Source: Streptococcus mitis
GTDB lineage: Bacteria; Bacillota; Bacilli; Lactobacillales; Streptococcaceae
Assembly (NCBI RefSeq): GCF_009496285.1
Contig: NZ_WIJK01000001.1
Location: forward strand, 62,001-126,000
Length of the DNA stretch: 64,000 nt
Direction: 5' to 3'
Shown here: piece after piece, positions 1-8,358 of the stretch
Numbering within the stretch: the first letter of the stretch is position 1
Layout of the letters: the number at the start of each line of letters is the position of its first letter
The notes under the pieces: generated by a model
Databases searched by the model: none
Told to the model about the DNA's origin: nothing
Seen by the model: the letters and a program-made list of their open reading frames with translations, nothing else
Made by a program: the position numbers and the translations under genes

Positions 1-225
1 GAAGATTGTGATAACCTCGAACAACGAAAAGCCCGCATGGACTTCTACCTACAAAACGGCTTCAAAACAGCCAATGCTTTTTTGGAGTACGAAGGTCTTA
101 GTTTTGAGATTCTATATCGTGGCGACCACTTTGATGAAGAAGCCTATCGGAATATCTTCCAAAAATTACAAGAAGAAAATTATTTTGACTTCCACATCGA
201 GTACCGTCGCTTTAGTGAACACTAA
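1..225 (+). CDS. C-terminal part of a probable GNAT acetyltransferase (cut by window edge)
   Basis: The frame is open from base 1 and ends with TAA at 223-225, leaving 74 C-terminal residues. The visible part contains an NGF motif after FYLQ and an FEILYRG segment, which resemble the last helix and strand of GNAT N-acetyltransferases (acetyl-CoA dependent acyl transfer). The acetyl-CoA binding motif lies outside the window, so substrate and full length cannot be judged. A strong hairpin terminator follows about 60 bases later, so this is the last gene of its transcript. The family call comes from recall of similar streptococcal proteins and is moderate. Confidence 0.6.
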   Translation, partial: EDCDNLEQRKARMDFYLQNGFKTANAFLEYEGLSFEILYRGDHFDEEAYRNIFQKLQEENYFDFHIEYRRFSEH

Positions 226-286
226 TCTATACTGCAGTCTTTAACTTCCCAGTAAGAAACTGCAAACTTCTCGACAATGAAAACTC

Positions 287-314
287 AATCACCTGTGCTA
301 CAGGTGATTTTTTT
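287..314 (+). terminator. Rho-independent terminator after the acetyltransferase gene
   Basis: A perfect 9-bp stem (AATCACCTG at 287-295, CAGGTGATT at 301-309) with a 5-base loop is followed directly by a T run. It ends the rightward transcript. Confidence 0.9.
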
Positions 315-361
315 GTGATTCCGAAATCAAATAGCAGAAAGTTTTGCTAAATCCATCAAAA

Positions 362-469
362 TATAGTAGATTGAATCTAGAATAGTGCATTACGACTGCT
401 AAAAATATTTCTAGAAATAAGTTTGACTTTCCTAATCGAATTGTTCATCCCTTATTTCAATCTACTATA
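362..469. repeat. RUP-like repeat, copy 1 of 3
   Basis: This 108-bp unit starts TATAGTAGATTGAATCTAGA and ends TTTCAATCTACTATA, so its ends are inverted repeats bounded by TA. Size and ends fit RUP, the roughly 107-bp pneumococcal repeat thought to be mobilised by an IS630-type transposase. It has no coding capacity. Copies 2 and 3 follow at a 141-bp period. The RUP name is from recall of its size and ends. Confidence 0.75.
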
Positions 470-502
470 GTATTTTCTATTCAATCTGCTACACAACAAA
501 AT

Positions 503-610
503 TATAGTAGATTGAATCTATAATAGTACATCACGACTGCTAAAAATATTTCTAGAAATAAGTTTGATTTTTCTAATCGAATTGTTCATCCCTTATTTGA
601 ATCTACTATA
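503..610. repeat. RUP-like repeat, copy 2 of 3
   Basis: This second 108-bp unit differs from copy 1 at only a few bases. A 33-bp spacer (470-502) separates it from copy 1, and a nearly identical 33-bp spacer (611-643) separates it from copy 3. The array is therefore a tandem duplication of unit plus spacer, not three independent insertions. Confidence 0.75.
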
Positions 611-643
611 GTGTTTTCTATTCAATCTGCTACACAACAAAAT

Positions 644-750
644 TATAGTAGATTGAATCTAGAATAGTACGCTACGAATTCTAAAATATTTCTAGAAATA
701 AGTTTGACTTTCCTAATCGAATTGTTCATCCCTTATTTCAATCCACTATA
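644..750. repeat. RUP-like repeat, copy 3 of 3
   Basis: This third unit is 107 bp, one base shorter than the others in the middle of the element. Its right end reads ATCCACTATA instead of ATCTACTATA. The array ends here and is followed at once by a hairpin. Together with the terminator at 287-314, the array accounts for the gene-free stretch 226-750. Confidence 0.75.
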
Positions 751-751
751 A

Positions 752-783
752 ATAAGGCTGAAACAATTTTGTTTCAGCCTTAT
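752..783 (-). terminator. Hairpin terminator downstream of the PspC-domain gene
   Basis: ATAAGGCTGAAAC (752-764) pairs with GTTTCAGCCTTAT (771-783) around a 6-base loop. It lies about 30 bases beyond the stop of the leftward gene at 815-1009. The following T tract is short and interrupted, so efficiency is uncertain. Confidence 0.7.
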
Positions 784-814
784 CTTGATTTCTCTTATAA
801 AAATGTCACTAAGT

Positions 815-1009
815 TTACGCTTTTGTTCCAGCTTCTGGCATGATGAGCCAGAGAATGAGATAGGCAAGAATTCCTGATCCACCTAGTAGAGTGAAGAGGA
901 CCCAAAGTCCACGAACAAGTGTTGCATCAATATCTAAATAGTCAGCAAGGCCTGCACAAACACCTGCAATTTTTTTATCTTGAACATTGCGAACTAAACG
1001 CTTTTCCAT
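815..1009 (-). CDS. Small PspC-domain membrane protein
   Basis: This 64-residue protein is almost entirely a PspC domain. An N-terminal basic segment leads into the motif AGVCAGLADYLDID, followed by one hydrophobic membrane segment at about residues 33-58. PspC-domain proteins are small inner-membrane proteins linked to envelope stress; the role in streptococci is not settled. AAGGAGA stands about 10 bases before the ATG and supports this start. The gene lies downstream of recA but is separated from it by a hairpin. A second PspC-domain gene is at 47972-48322. Confidence 0.85.
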   Translation of the reverse strand: MEKRLVRNVQDKKIAGVCAGLADYLDIDATLVRGLWVLFTLLGGSGILAYLILWLIMPEAGTKA

Positions 1010-1152
1010 ACCAACAGTCTCCTTAGCATTACTTTTATTCTCAATTTATTTTTTCATCAAAGTAACCTTTTGGCAAGAGTCTTCCTCATTTATATTGAGA
1101 AAACCTATCAATCCTGCTCTCATAACCTTGTTTCTTTATTCTCATATAGCAG

Positions 1153-1181
1153 AAAAAGTGGGGATTCCTCCGCCACTTTTA
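1153..1181 (-). terminator. Terminator downstream of recA
   Basis: The arms AAAAGTGG (1154-1161) and CCACTTTT (1173-1180) enclose a loop with a few more possible pairs. Read leftward the stem runs into CCACTTTTTC. It lies directly after the recA stop and should end the cinA-recA transcript. Confidence 0.8.
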
Positions 1182-1185
1182 CTTT

Positions 1186-2340
1186 TTAATCTTCAATTTC
1201 GATTTCAAGATCATCGCCAAGGTCAAGAGTCACTTCTTGATTAGCTACTTCTACTTCGGGAGCCTTTACTTTTTCATCGGCTACTGCATCGTCTTCAATC
1301 AAGCCAAACTTGACACGAACTTGGTGGTCAATCTCATCAAAGACTTCTGGATGATCTGCCAAGTATTTCTTTGCATTTTCAGAACCTTGACCAATCTTTT
1401 CGTCTTTATAAGAGTACCATGCTCCTGCCTTCTTGATGATGTCAAGATCACTTGCAATCTTCAAAAGCTCACCAGTTCTTGAAATTCCTTCTCCATACAT
1501 GATTTCAACAAAGGCTTCTTTGAATGGTGGAGCTACCTTGTTTTTAACAACCTTAATCTTGGTTTCCTTACCTACGCTCGTATCTTTTTGATCACCAGTT
1601 CCCTTGATTTGTGTGCTTCCACGAACATCCAAACGGACAGAAGCGTAGAATTTAAGGGCACGTCCACCAGGAGTTGTCTCTGGATTACCAAACATAACTC
1701 CTACTTTTTCACGCAATTGGTTAATGAAGATAGCAATTGTCTTAGTCTTATTAATAGAAGCTCCAAGTTTACGCATAGCCTGGCTCATCATACGAGCTTG
1801 AAGACCAACGTGGCTATCTCCGATATCTCCATCGATTTCCGCACGAGGTACAAGAGCAGCAACTGAGTCGATAACAACAAGGTCAACTGCACCTGAATCA
1901 ATCAATTTCCCAGCAATTTCAAGACCTTGCTCCCCTGAGTCTGGTTGTGACAAGAGCAATTCGTCAATGTTAACCCCAAGAGCTGCTGCATAGGCTGGGT
2001 CAAGCGCGTGCTCCGCATCGATAAAGGCAGCAATTCCGCCTTCTTTTTGGGCTTGCGCTACCGCATGAAGGGCAACCGTTGTCTTACCAGATGATTCTGG
2101 ACCGTAGATTTCGATGATACGTCCCTTTGGATAACCACCTGATCCGAGTGCAATATCAAGAGCCAAAGAACCTGAGCTCATCACTTGGACCTTTTGCTCT
2201 GCACGTTCACCCAAGCGCATGATTGATCCCTTACCGAAATCTTTTTCAATCAATTTAAGGGCATCGTTTAGGGCTTTTTCACGATCAGCACCAAATTTTT
2301 TGCCAATTTCGTCTAATTTTTTTGTTGGTTTTTTCGCCAT
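1186..2340 (-). CDS. recA: Recombinase RecA
   Basis: RecA forms ATP-dependent filaments on single-stranded DNA, drives strand exchange in recombinational repair and natural transformation, and promotes SOS-type autocleavage. At 384 residues the length is normal for streptococci. Walker A GPESSGKT is at residues 80-87, followed by the [11 protein letters not shown] motif, the [11 protein letters not shown]alker B region and the MSQAMRKL and NQLREKVG segments. The C-terminal tail is acidic, as usual. It follows cinA by 41 bp in the same direction, so it is co-transcribed and can be induced in competence from the box before cinA. In S. pneumoniae dinF and lytA follow; here they are missing and a terminator stands instead. 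Confidence 0.99.
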   Translation of the reverse strand: MAKKPTKKLDEIGKKFGADREKALNDALKLIEKDFGKGSIMRLGERAEQKVQVMSSGSLALDIALGSGGYPKGRIIEIYGPESSGKTTVALHAVAQAQKEGGIAAFIDAEHALDPAYAAALGVNIDELLLSQPDSGEQGLEIAGKLIDSGAVDLVVIDSVAALVPRAEIDGDIGDSHVGLQARMMSQAMRKLGASINKTKTIAIFINQLREKVGVMFGNPETTPGGRALKFYASVRLDVRGSTQIKGTGDQKDTSVGKETKIKVVKNKVAPPFKEAFVEIMYGEGISRTGELLKIASDLDIIKKAGAWYSYKDEKIGQGSENAKKYLADHPEVFDEIDHQVRVKFGLIEDDAVADEKVKAPEVEVANQEVTLDLGDDLEIEIED

Positions 2341-2381
2341 TTTATTCTCCTGTATTCTAATAGTCCTTAGACCTTCTTCTA

Positions 2382-3650
2382 TTATAACAAATCTCCATCA
2401 CTTAATAAAGCTTTGCGAACTAGGTTAAAGGCATGTAATACTGCAATTTCTCGCACATCTGCACGACTTCTACCTGCGATATTGGCCTGGATAACTTCTG
2501 CCCCCGAAGCTTGCGCCAAAGCAATAAAAACTGTACCTGCTGGATGTCCTTCTAGGCTATCTGGTCCAGCCACTCCTGTCAAACTAATGCCAAAATCTGA
2601 CTGGGTCTTGATTCGCGCCTGTTCAGCCATTTTTTCAGCAGTAAAGGCTGAGACGACTCCGTGTTTTTCCAATTCAGCCTGTGGAATATCAAGCATCTTA
2701 GCTTTTTCTTCAAGGCTATAAGTCACAAAACCACCTTTAAAGATAGCAGACACACCTGAGAAATCAGCCAAAGTAGCTTGAAAAAGACCTGCAGTCAAGC
2801 TTTCTGCTGCAGTGATAGTTTTCTTTTGCTTTTTCAACTCTTCTACTACCAGACTAGCCAAGCTGGTTTCTTCCCCATAGCCATAGCAAATTTCTCGAAG
2901 TGAAACGCCCTCAAAAGTTTCTCTTTCAAGGATTTTTTGTTCTAAAGTATCTAGAACACGATCTGCTTCTTCTTGACTCTTAGCCTTGGTCGATAAGCGA
3001 AGGGTCACTTCCCCAGTTTTAGCATAAGGTGCCAAGGTTGGATCCGTCTGCTGGTCAATCAAATCTGATAGAATGGTCACTAGCTGGCTCTCACCAATCC
3101 CAAAAAAACGTAGCACACGTGAATAGAGCTTAGATCCCGTTGTCAATCTTGGAAGCAACTCATTTAAGACCATAGGTTTCAATTCACTTGGAGGTCCTGG
3201 TAGAACAACGTAGGTTACCCCAGCCACCTCGATCATACCACCGACTGCCAGTCCTGTTTCGTTTGGTAATGGAGTTGAACCTTGAACGATTTGAGCCTGG
3301 CGTTCATTATTTGGAGTTCTAGCATAGTCTGGTCGATGAGCAAAAAAGTCATCTAGCTTAGCCTGAGCCTGAGGATCAAAAGTCAAGTCGCGTCCCAAAA
3401 ATTGGGCCAAAGTTTGCTTGGTCAAATCATCTTCCGTCGGTCCCAAGCCACCTGTTAAAATGACTAGACTACTGCGATTCTGAGCAATTTCTAACAAGGA
3501 TAAGAGACGAGCCTCGTTATCTCCTACAGCTGTCTGAAAATAGACATCTACACCGATTTCAGCCAATTTTTCAGACAAGAATTGCGCATTGGTATTGACA
3601 ATCTGACCTGTCAAAATCTCTGTTCCAACAGCTATAATTTCTGCTTTCAT
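2382..3650 (-). CDS. cinA: Competence/damage-inducible protein CinA
   Basis: At 422 residues CinA has its full two-domain form. The N-terminal molybdopterin-binding-like (MoaB) domain starts [16 protein letters not shown] and contains [11 protein letters not shown] at about residue 65-75. The C-terminal CinA domain contains AAESLTAGL and SLTGVAGPD and in other bacteria acts as nicotinamide mononucleotide deamidase. In pneumococci CinA helps bring RecA to the membrane during transformation (family knowledge). A GGAGG ribosome site is 6 bases before the ATG. The competence-type promoter element just upstream and the downstream recA make this a late-competence operon. Confidence 0.98.
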   Translation of the reverse strand: MKAEIIAVGTEILTGQIVNTNAQFLSEKLAEIGVDVYFQTAVGDNEARLLSLLEIAQNRSSLVILTGGLGPTEDDLTKQTLAQFLGRDLTFDPQAQAKLDDFFAHRPDYARTPNNERQAQIVQGSTPLPNETGLAVGGMIEVAGVTYVVLPGPPSELKPMVLNELLPRLTTGSKLYSRVLRFFGIGESQLVTILSDLIDQQTDPTLAPYAKTGEVTLRLSTKAKSQEEADRVLDTLEQKILERETFEGVSLREICYGYGEETSLASLVVEELKKQKKTITAAESLTAGLFQATLADFSGVSAIFKGGFVTYSLEEKAKMLDIPQAELEKHGVVSAFTAEKMAEQARIKTQSDFGISLTGVAGPDSLEGHPAGTVFIALAQASGAEVIQANIAGRSRADVREIAVLHAFNLVRKALLSDGDLL

Positions 3651-3668
3651 TTTTTCCTCCTACTTACC

Positions 3669-3676
3669 TATTCGGA
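3669..3676 (-). promoter_or_regulatory. Competence box (ComX/SigX -10 element) of cinA-recA
   Basis: On the minus strand the sequence is TCCGAATA, one base from the streptococcal cin-box TACGAATA, with a T6 run about 14 bases upstream as in other late-competence promoters. It lies about 19 bases before the cinA ATG, giving a very short leader that still contains GGAGG. The position in front of cinA, a known late-competence gene, is the main support. Confidence 0.8.
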
Positions 3677-3729
3677 TTTCTTTGAAAAAATCGCAGGATA
3701 ATTCCTACGATTTGATGGATAGTTTCTTG

Positions 3730-4749
3730 TTATTCTGACTCCTCAGAAGATGGTGGCAAGTGGCCAAAAAGATTCTCGTACAAGACTATATTGGTCTCCA
3801 AATTCGTAACCTCTGGTTGTCCGAGCGAACGGCGTAAAAGATTTTGCATCTCTAGTATATGCTCACCAGAAACGATTTGGTAAGAAATCCCGTCAATCAT
3901 TTCACCTTCACCACGTAATTGTTGGGTTTCGATATTTTTAAAGGAATCTTGATAACCCATCAACTGAGGAATGGTTGTCGTTGTAATCTCGATATTTGTC
4001 TGCATGTTGTCACTAAGAGCCTTCAGAATCTCTTGGTAGTGACTCACACTGTTCAAACTAAGAATTTTCTCGACAACCTTTTGAATCACTTCACGCTGGC
4101 GTTTTTGACGACCATAGTCCCCTTCAGGATCCTGATAACGCATGCGTGAATAAACAAGGGCTTCTTCACCATTGAGGGTTTGCTCACCGACTCCAATCGA
4201 AATCGTATTAAAAGGTTCCTGATCTTGAATAGAAATTGGGAAGCCGAGAGTGTTGTTGACTGTAATACCACCTACAGCATCAACCATTCTTTGAAGGCCA
4301 TGCATATTGACCATCACATAACGGTCGATATGAATGTTCATCATCTTTTGAATCGTTGAAATAGACAACTCTGCTCCGCCATCAGCATAGGCAGCATTGA
4401 GTTTCGCTTCTCTAACACTACCATCTGGTTGCTGGATTTGTGTGAGAATATCACGCTCCAAACTCATCATGACCGTCTTCTTAGTTTTAGGATTCACTGT
4501 CACTAAGATCATTGAATCACTATTCCCAGCCCATGGGTCTGTACGTTCAACATTTCCTGTATCCACGCCCATAAGCAAAATCGTCAGAGGTTCGGTCGCT
4601 TCAATTACCTTGGTTTCTTCACCGATTTTTTTATAGGTTTTAGCTAAAGTTTGCGTACTTTGCTGATAAATTGTATAGGCATAGGCACCTACACCTAGCA
4701 CAGTCACAAGGACCAAACCCAAAAACATTCCAATTATTTTTTTTACCAT
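3730..4749 (-). CDS. LytR-CpsA-Psr family cell-wall glycopolymer ligase
   Basis: LCP proteins transfer lipid-linked teichoic acids or capsule to peptidoglycan outside the membrane. This one has 339 residues: a single N-terminal membrane anchor at about 4-26, then the LCP domain from about residue 55 (LTILLMGVDTG) with NSDSMILVTVNP, SLERDIL and YSRMRYQDPEGDYGRQKRQ, which carry the catalytic Arg and Asp residues. The C-terminal tail is acidic. It starts 4 bases after the upstream acetyltransferase stop, so it is part of the tsaE-GNAT-LCP operon seen in pneumococcus, where it is often called lytR or brpA. Confidence 0.95.
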   Translation of the reverse strand: MVKKIIGMFLGLVLVTVLGVGAYAYTIYQQSTQTLAKTYKKIGEETKVIEATEPLTILLMGVDTGNVERTDPWAGNSDSMILVTVNPKTKKTVMMSLERDILTQIQQPDGSVREAKLNAAYADGGAELSISTIQKMMNIHIDRYVMVNMHGLQRMVDAVGGITVNNTLGFPISIQDQEPFNTISIGVGEQTLNGEEALVYSRMRYQDPEGDYGRQKRQREVIQKVVEKILSLNSVSHYQEILKALSDNMQTNIEITTTTIPQLMGYQDSFKNIETQQLRGEGEMIDGISYQIVSGEHILEMQNLLRRSLGQPEVTNLETNIVLYENLFGHLPPSSEESE

Positions 4750-4753
4750 ACTC

Positions 4754-5275
4754 TTATTCGTCTATCAGTTGACCCATTAGGTAAACATCTAGAAACTCTC
4801 CTCCTTCTATACAAGCACCACGTTCCTGTAATCCTTCTATGATAAAGCCCATTTTTTCATACAGATGCACCGCGGCAAGATTTCTTTTTTGAACTGTCAA
4901 TTGTAACCGTCGAATACTACCACTTGATTTGGCCCATTCAATAGTTTCTTCCATCAAGATACTACCGAGACCATTTCCCCAGTAAGCTTTTTTTATTCCT
5001 AAAAAAACATCTCCAATATGACTGACTCGCGGACGTTGATCAGCTGTTGTATTGATGATTCCTACTAACTCATCATTCAAAAAAGCGAGTAGGGTAATTT
5101 GATTATCCGACTGGGCCTGCTTATCCAAAAAATGTTGCATCTCAGACTCACTCATTGCAATCCCATTTTCATCCAGACTGGTAAAATTAGACTCTTGACC
5201 AATTTGATCTAAGAGAGCAATGACCGCTGAAGCATCCTGGATTTCCGCTTCACGGATTAAAAGATCATACTCCAT
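4754..5275 (-). CDS. GNAT family N-acetyltransferase
   Basis: This 173-residue protein has the GNAT fold pattern: an N-terminal IREAEIQDASAVIALLDQ segment, a central VFLGIKKAYWGNGLGSILM segment carrying the acetyl-CoA pyrophosphate-binding motif (G-N-G-L-G), and the C-terminal AVHLYEKMGFIIEG. The substrate cannot be read from the sequence; relatives acetylate protein N-termini, antibiotics or small amines. The gene overlaps the 3' end of tsaE by 11 bp and abuts the LCP gene, pointing to translational coupling. Confidence 0.93.
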   Translation of the reverse strand: MEYDLLIREAEIQDASAVIALLDQIGQESNFTSLDENGIAMSESEMQHFLDKQAQSDNQITLLAFLNDELVGIINTTADQRPRVSHIGDVFLGIKKAYWGNGLGSILMEETIEWAKSSGSIRRLQLTVQKRNLAAVHLYEKMGFIIEGLQERGACIEGGEFLDVYLMGQLIDE

Positions 5276-5708
5276 CCGTCAATCCTTTCAAAAGTTCTGT
5301 CGCTCTTTGGCCATGAGCATGAAAGACGATTTCTCGGCCCTCATCTTTTTTAAGGATTTCTAACTCCAGATAATCTGATGGAAGATTTTCCCCCAATAGA
5401 TGTCCCCACTCAATAACCGTTACACCTGAACCAAAAAGAAATTCATCCAAGTCGATAGAATCTGCATCCCCTTCGATGCGATAAACATCTAAGTGATATA
5501 AGGGTAGACGTCCCTCATATTCTCGAACAATGGTATAAGTAGGACTTTTAATCATTTGATGAATGTCTAATCCCTTAGCCAGACCCTTTGTTAGCGTTGT
5601 TTTCCCAGCACCTAATTCACCAGTCAAAATCAACACATCATTTCTTTCTAACAAATGCCCTAGGTCTTCCCCAAGTGCAATCAACTCATCTTCATTTTTT
5701 GTGTACAT
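5265..5708 (-). CDS. tsaE: tRNA threonylcarbamoyladenosine biosynthesis ATPase TsaE
   Basis: TsaE is the ATPase that works with TsaB and TsaD to make t6A37 in ANN-decoding tRNAs. From the ATG at 5708 the protein has 147 residues, the usual size. Walker A is GELGAGKTT at about 30-38, and SPTYTIVREYEG and LYHLDVYRI follow as in the family. Upstream in-frame starts at 5756 and 5750 would add 16 or 14 residues, but they lie before an extended -10 box whose predicted start point is the A of the 5708 ATG, so the mRNA is probably leaderless. It heads the operon with the GNAT and LCP genes. Confidence 0.95.
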   Translation of the reverse strand: MYTKNEDELIALGEDLGHLLERNDVLILTGELGAGKTTLTKGLAKGLDIHQMIKSPTYTIVREYEGRLPLYHLDVYRIEGDADSIDLDEFLFGSGVTVIEWGHLLGENLPSDYLELEILKKDEGREIVFHAHGQRATELLKGLTDGV

Positions 5709-5714
5709 GTACTT

Positions 5715-5723
5715 ATTATACCA
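5715..5723 (-). promoter_or_regulatory. Extended -10 promoter giving a leaderless tsaE mRNA
   Basis: On the minus strand the sequence is TGGTATAAT followed by AAGTAC and ATG. With the last T of TATAAT (5715) at position -7, transcription would start at 5708, the first base of the start codon. No ribosome-binding site precedes the ATG. No good -35 hexamer is seen, which is common for extended -10 promoters. Confidence 0.7.
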
Positions 5724-5753
5724 AAAAGTTTTATTTTGTGATATTTCCATCAA

Positions 5754-5784
5754 CAAAAAAAGAGGAGACTCCCCTCTTTTTTTG
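5754..5784 (-). terminator. Terminator after the purine permease gene
   Basis: CAAAAAAAGAGG (5754-5765) pairs with CCTCTTTTTTTG (5773-5784), and both strands offer T runs. It ends the leftward permease transcript and insulates the tsaE promoter immediately beyond. Confidence 0.85.
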
Positions 5785-5793
5785 TTTTTGTCA

Positions 5794-7215
5794 TTAGTTA
5801 AGAGCCATACTGATGTAATTCAAGATAAACAAGGCATCCAAAATCCAAATCATGACATGCACATCTTTCACTTGACCTTTGACAACCTTCGTCAAAGTAT
5901 AAGTTAAGAAACCAACGGCAATCCCTTGTGTGATTGAGTAACTGAATCCCATAAAGATAGATGTGAAGAAAGCTGGAACAGCTTCAGCCATATCATCCCA
6001 AGGAATATTTTTCAAGTTAGAGAGCATCATAATTCCGACAATAATCAAAATTGGTGCAGTTGCAGCTGTTGGAACGATTGCTAGAAGTGGGCTAAAGAAG
6101 CTTGATAGGGCAAAACAGATGGCAACAACCAAAGCTGTCAAACCAGTACGTCCACCAGCACCGATACCAGCTGCAGACTCAACATAAGTTGTAACGTTTG
6201 AAGTACCTGCAATAGCACCTACTGAAGTTGCCACCAAGTCAGAGTAAAGAGCCTTATCCAATTTAGCTGACTCATGGTTTTCACCACTTGTTGCAATGAT
6301 ACCAACTTTTTCACCAGTACCGATAAGAGTACCGATAGTATCAAAAATATCTGTCAATGAGAAGGCAAGAATGGCCATCAAGGTTTCTGGCAAACGAGAG
6401 GTGTTTGAAATCAGAGATCCCAATCCTTCTGAACCAAGAGCAGCACCAAACAAGGTTCCTAGATCGTTAACTGCTGATGAAAGATTATTGCTTGCAAAGT
6501 CAATGCTAGACAAATCAACAAGACCAACAGCAATCGCAAGAACTGTCGTTGTCAAAATAGAAAGGATGATACCACCTTTGATCCCCTTAACAACGAAGAA
6601 GATAGTAATGGCAATACCTGCAAGAGCTACCAAGACAGCTGGCGTGTTGAAGTCTACCAATCCTGGAACAGCTGCTGAGTTTGCAGTAAGTGCTGCTTGA
6701 GCCTTATCTGCTCCTTCACCTGCTACTGTATAAGTACCTGGGTCAATCGAGAATTTCAAGAGACCAGCATTCTTAATCCCAACATAAGCAAGGAAAACCC
6801 CAATACCTGCTGAAATCGCTGAACGAAGTGTTGTAGGAATAGACTCAATGATCATTTTACGAACATTGGTCAATGTAATAATCAGTGAAATAACTCCACA
6901 GATGAAGACCATCCCAAGAGCTTCTTTCCAAGTGTAGCCCATCCCAAATACAACTGTAAATGTAAAGAAGGCGTTAAGTCCCATACCTGGAGCTTGTGCA
7001 TATGGCAAGTTAGCATAGAAGGCCATCATCAAAGTTCCCACAACAGAACCGATGATTGTTGCCAAGAATACACCCTGAACAGGCATTCCTGTTTGTGAAA
7101 GCATTTGAGGGTTTACAAAGAGAATATAACTCATTGCAAAGAAAGTTGTTAAACCAGCAAGAACCTCTGTACGGACGTCTGTCCCGTGCTCTTTTAGTTT
7201 AAATAGTTTGTCCAT
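5794..7215 (-). CDS. NCS2 family purine permease (AzgA/PbuG type)
   Basis: This 473-residue protein with 12 or more hydrophobic segments belongs to the AzgA-like branch of NCS2 carriers, which import hypoxanthine, guanine or adenine by proton symport. The family motif APGMGLNAFF is at residues 75-84, and the later motif region around FDTIGTLIGTGEKVG and TSNVTTYVESAAGIGAGGRTGL is typical. The start is supported by AAGGAGA before the ATG. It is monocistronic, with its own promoter and terminator. I looked for a purine riboswitch in the leader and saw none. Exact substrate is inferred only to class level. Confidence 0.93.
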   Translation of the reverse strand: MDKLFKLKEHGTDVRTEVLAGLTTFFAMSYILFVNPQMLSQTGMPVQGVFLATIIGSVVGTLMMAFYANLPYAQAPGMGLNAFFTFTVVFGMGYTWKEALGMVFICGVISLIITLTNVRKMIIESIPTTLRSAISAGIGVFLAYVGIKNAGLLKFSIDPGTYTVAGEGADKAQAALTANSAAVPGLVDFNTPAVLVALAGIAITIFFVVKGIKGGIILSILTTTVLAIAVGLVDLSSIDFASNNLSSAVNDLGTLFGAALGSEGLGSLISNTSRLPETLMAILAFSLTDIFDTIGTLIGTGEKVGIIATSGENHESAKLDKALYSDLVATSVGAIAGTSNVTTYVESAAGIGAGGRTGLTALVVAICFALSSFFSPLLAIVPTAATAPILIIVGIMMLSNLKNIPWDDMAEAVPAFFTSIFMGFSYSITQGIAVGFLTYTLTKVVKGQVKDVHVMIWILDALFILNYISMALN

Positions 7216-7252
7216 TTTTAATCTCCTTTGTCATTTTACGAACAATAGAACC

Positions 7253-7281
7253 ATTATATCATCAATCATTCACCTTTTCAA
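7253..7281 (-). promoter_or_regulatory. Sigma-A promoter of the purine permease gene
   Basis: TTGAAA (complement of 7276-7281), a 17-base spacer, and TATAAT (complement of 7253-7258) lie about 40 bases before the start codon. Confidence 0.8.
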
Positions 7282-7365
7282 GGTGTTTTTTTAAAAAATT
7301 AAAAAACACTAATAGATATTGTTCTCCCGCATTTCACTTAGAGTCAGCTTTTCTCTCCGCTTTTT

Positions 7366-7373
7366 GATATAAT
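7366..7373 (+). promoter_or_regulatory. Extended -10 promoter of the HAD hydrolase gene
   Basis: TGATATAAT is an extended -10 element about 40 bases before the ATG at 7413. GGGAGGA at 7402-7408 serves as ribosome site. Confidence 0.65.
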
Positions 7374-7412
7374 AGAAAACATCTTATCTGAAACTAGATT
7401 CGGGAGGATCTT

Positions 7413-8225
7413 ATGACCCAAAAAATGATTGCCGTCGACTTGGACGGAACCTTACTTAATGGCGAAAGCAAATTATCGGATTTTACCAAGGATACTATCA
7501 AACAAATATCTAAAAAGGGCCACCATGTCGTGATTGCAACAGGTCGCCCTTATCGTATGGCTAAAGATTTTTATGACCAGCTTGAACTTGAAACGCCTAT
7601 GATCAATTTCAATGGTTCACTCACTCACTTGCCTGGTAAGGTTTGGGAGCATGAAAAATGCCTGACTGTTGATAAAAAGTATCTCTTAGATATGGTTCAA
7701 CGAAAAGAGGAAATCGAGGCCGACTTTATCGCAGGTGAATACCGTAAAAAGTTTTACATTACAGCTCCAGACAAGGACATTGCCGACCCTAGGCTATTTG
7801 GTGTTGAAAACTTCAGACCTGAAAATCAGTTTAATTCTGAACTTGTCACCAAGGATCCTAACTGCATTTTATTGCAGACTCGCGCAAGTGACAAATATGC
7901 CCTAGCAGAAGAGATGAATCAGTTTTACAAGCACCAACTCAATATTAACACTTGGGGTGGTCCTTTAAACATCCTCGAATGTACACCCAAAGGAGTTCAC
8001 AAGGCCTTTGCCCTTGAATATCTTCTCAATGTCATGAATATAGACAAACAGAATTTAATTGCCTTTGGCGACGAACACAATGACCAAGAAATGCTTTCCT
8101 TTGCAGGCAAAGGATATGCTATGAAAAATGCTAATCCTGCTCTACTTCCTTTCGCTGACCAACAGTTGCCACTAACCAACGAGGAAGATGGAGTCGCTCA
8201 CTTTTTACAGGAACACTTCCTTTAA
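7413..8225 (+). CDS. Cof-type HAD-IIB phosphatase
   Basis: This 270-residue protein of the haloacid dehalogenase superfamily, subfamily IIB, probably removes phosphate from sugar phosphates, nucleotides or flavins in the cytoplasm. Motif I DLDGT is at residues 9-13, motif II is in VIATGRP, the motif III lysine is near KGVHKAFALEYLL, and motif IV is GDEHNDQEML. The full catalytic set is present. It is transcribed alone, away from the divergent permease. Members of this family are promiscuous, so no substrate is named. Confidence 0.93.
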   Translation: MTQKMIAVDLDGTLLNGESKLSDFTKDTIKQISKKGHHVVIATGRPYRMAKDFYDQLELETPMINFNGSLTHLPGKVWEHEKCLTVDKKYLLDMVQRKEEIEADFIAGEYRKKFYITAPDKDIADPRLFGVENFRPENQFNSELVTKDPNCILLQTRASDKYALAEEMNQFYKHQLNINTWGGPLNILECTPKGVHKAFALEYLLNVMNIDKQNLIAFGDEHNDQEMLSFAGKGYAMKNANPALLPFADQQLPLTNEEDGVAHFLQEHFL

Positions 8226-8358
8226 CACCATCCGTTCTGTACTTTTTGGGTAGAACTTAACTACCTTAAAAGTATGGAATTTTTTAATCACCAGAAATTG
8301 ATGGAAGAAAAAGGACTTGAATCTGGTTAATTTAGATTCAAATCCCTACAAATAATGT

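Noticed and set aside
7271..7293. Hairpin CACCTT/AAGGTG followed by T7 on the plus strand
   Set aside because: No rightward gene ends there, and the sequence overlaps the -35 of the permease promoter; probably incidental.
7216..7412. Possible purine riboswitch before the permease gene
   Set aside because: The leader between promoter and start codon is under 40 bases, too short, and the conserved purine-aptamer loops are absent.
8274..8330. 19-codon ORF (MEFFNHQKLM...) between the HAD gene and the lipoprotein gene
   Set aside because: No ribosome site before the ATG and no hydrophobic or family signature; most likely a chance frame.
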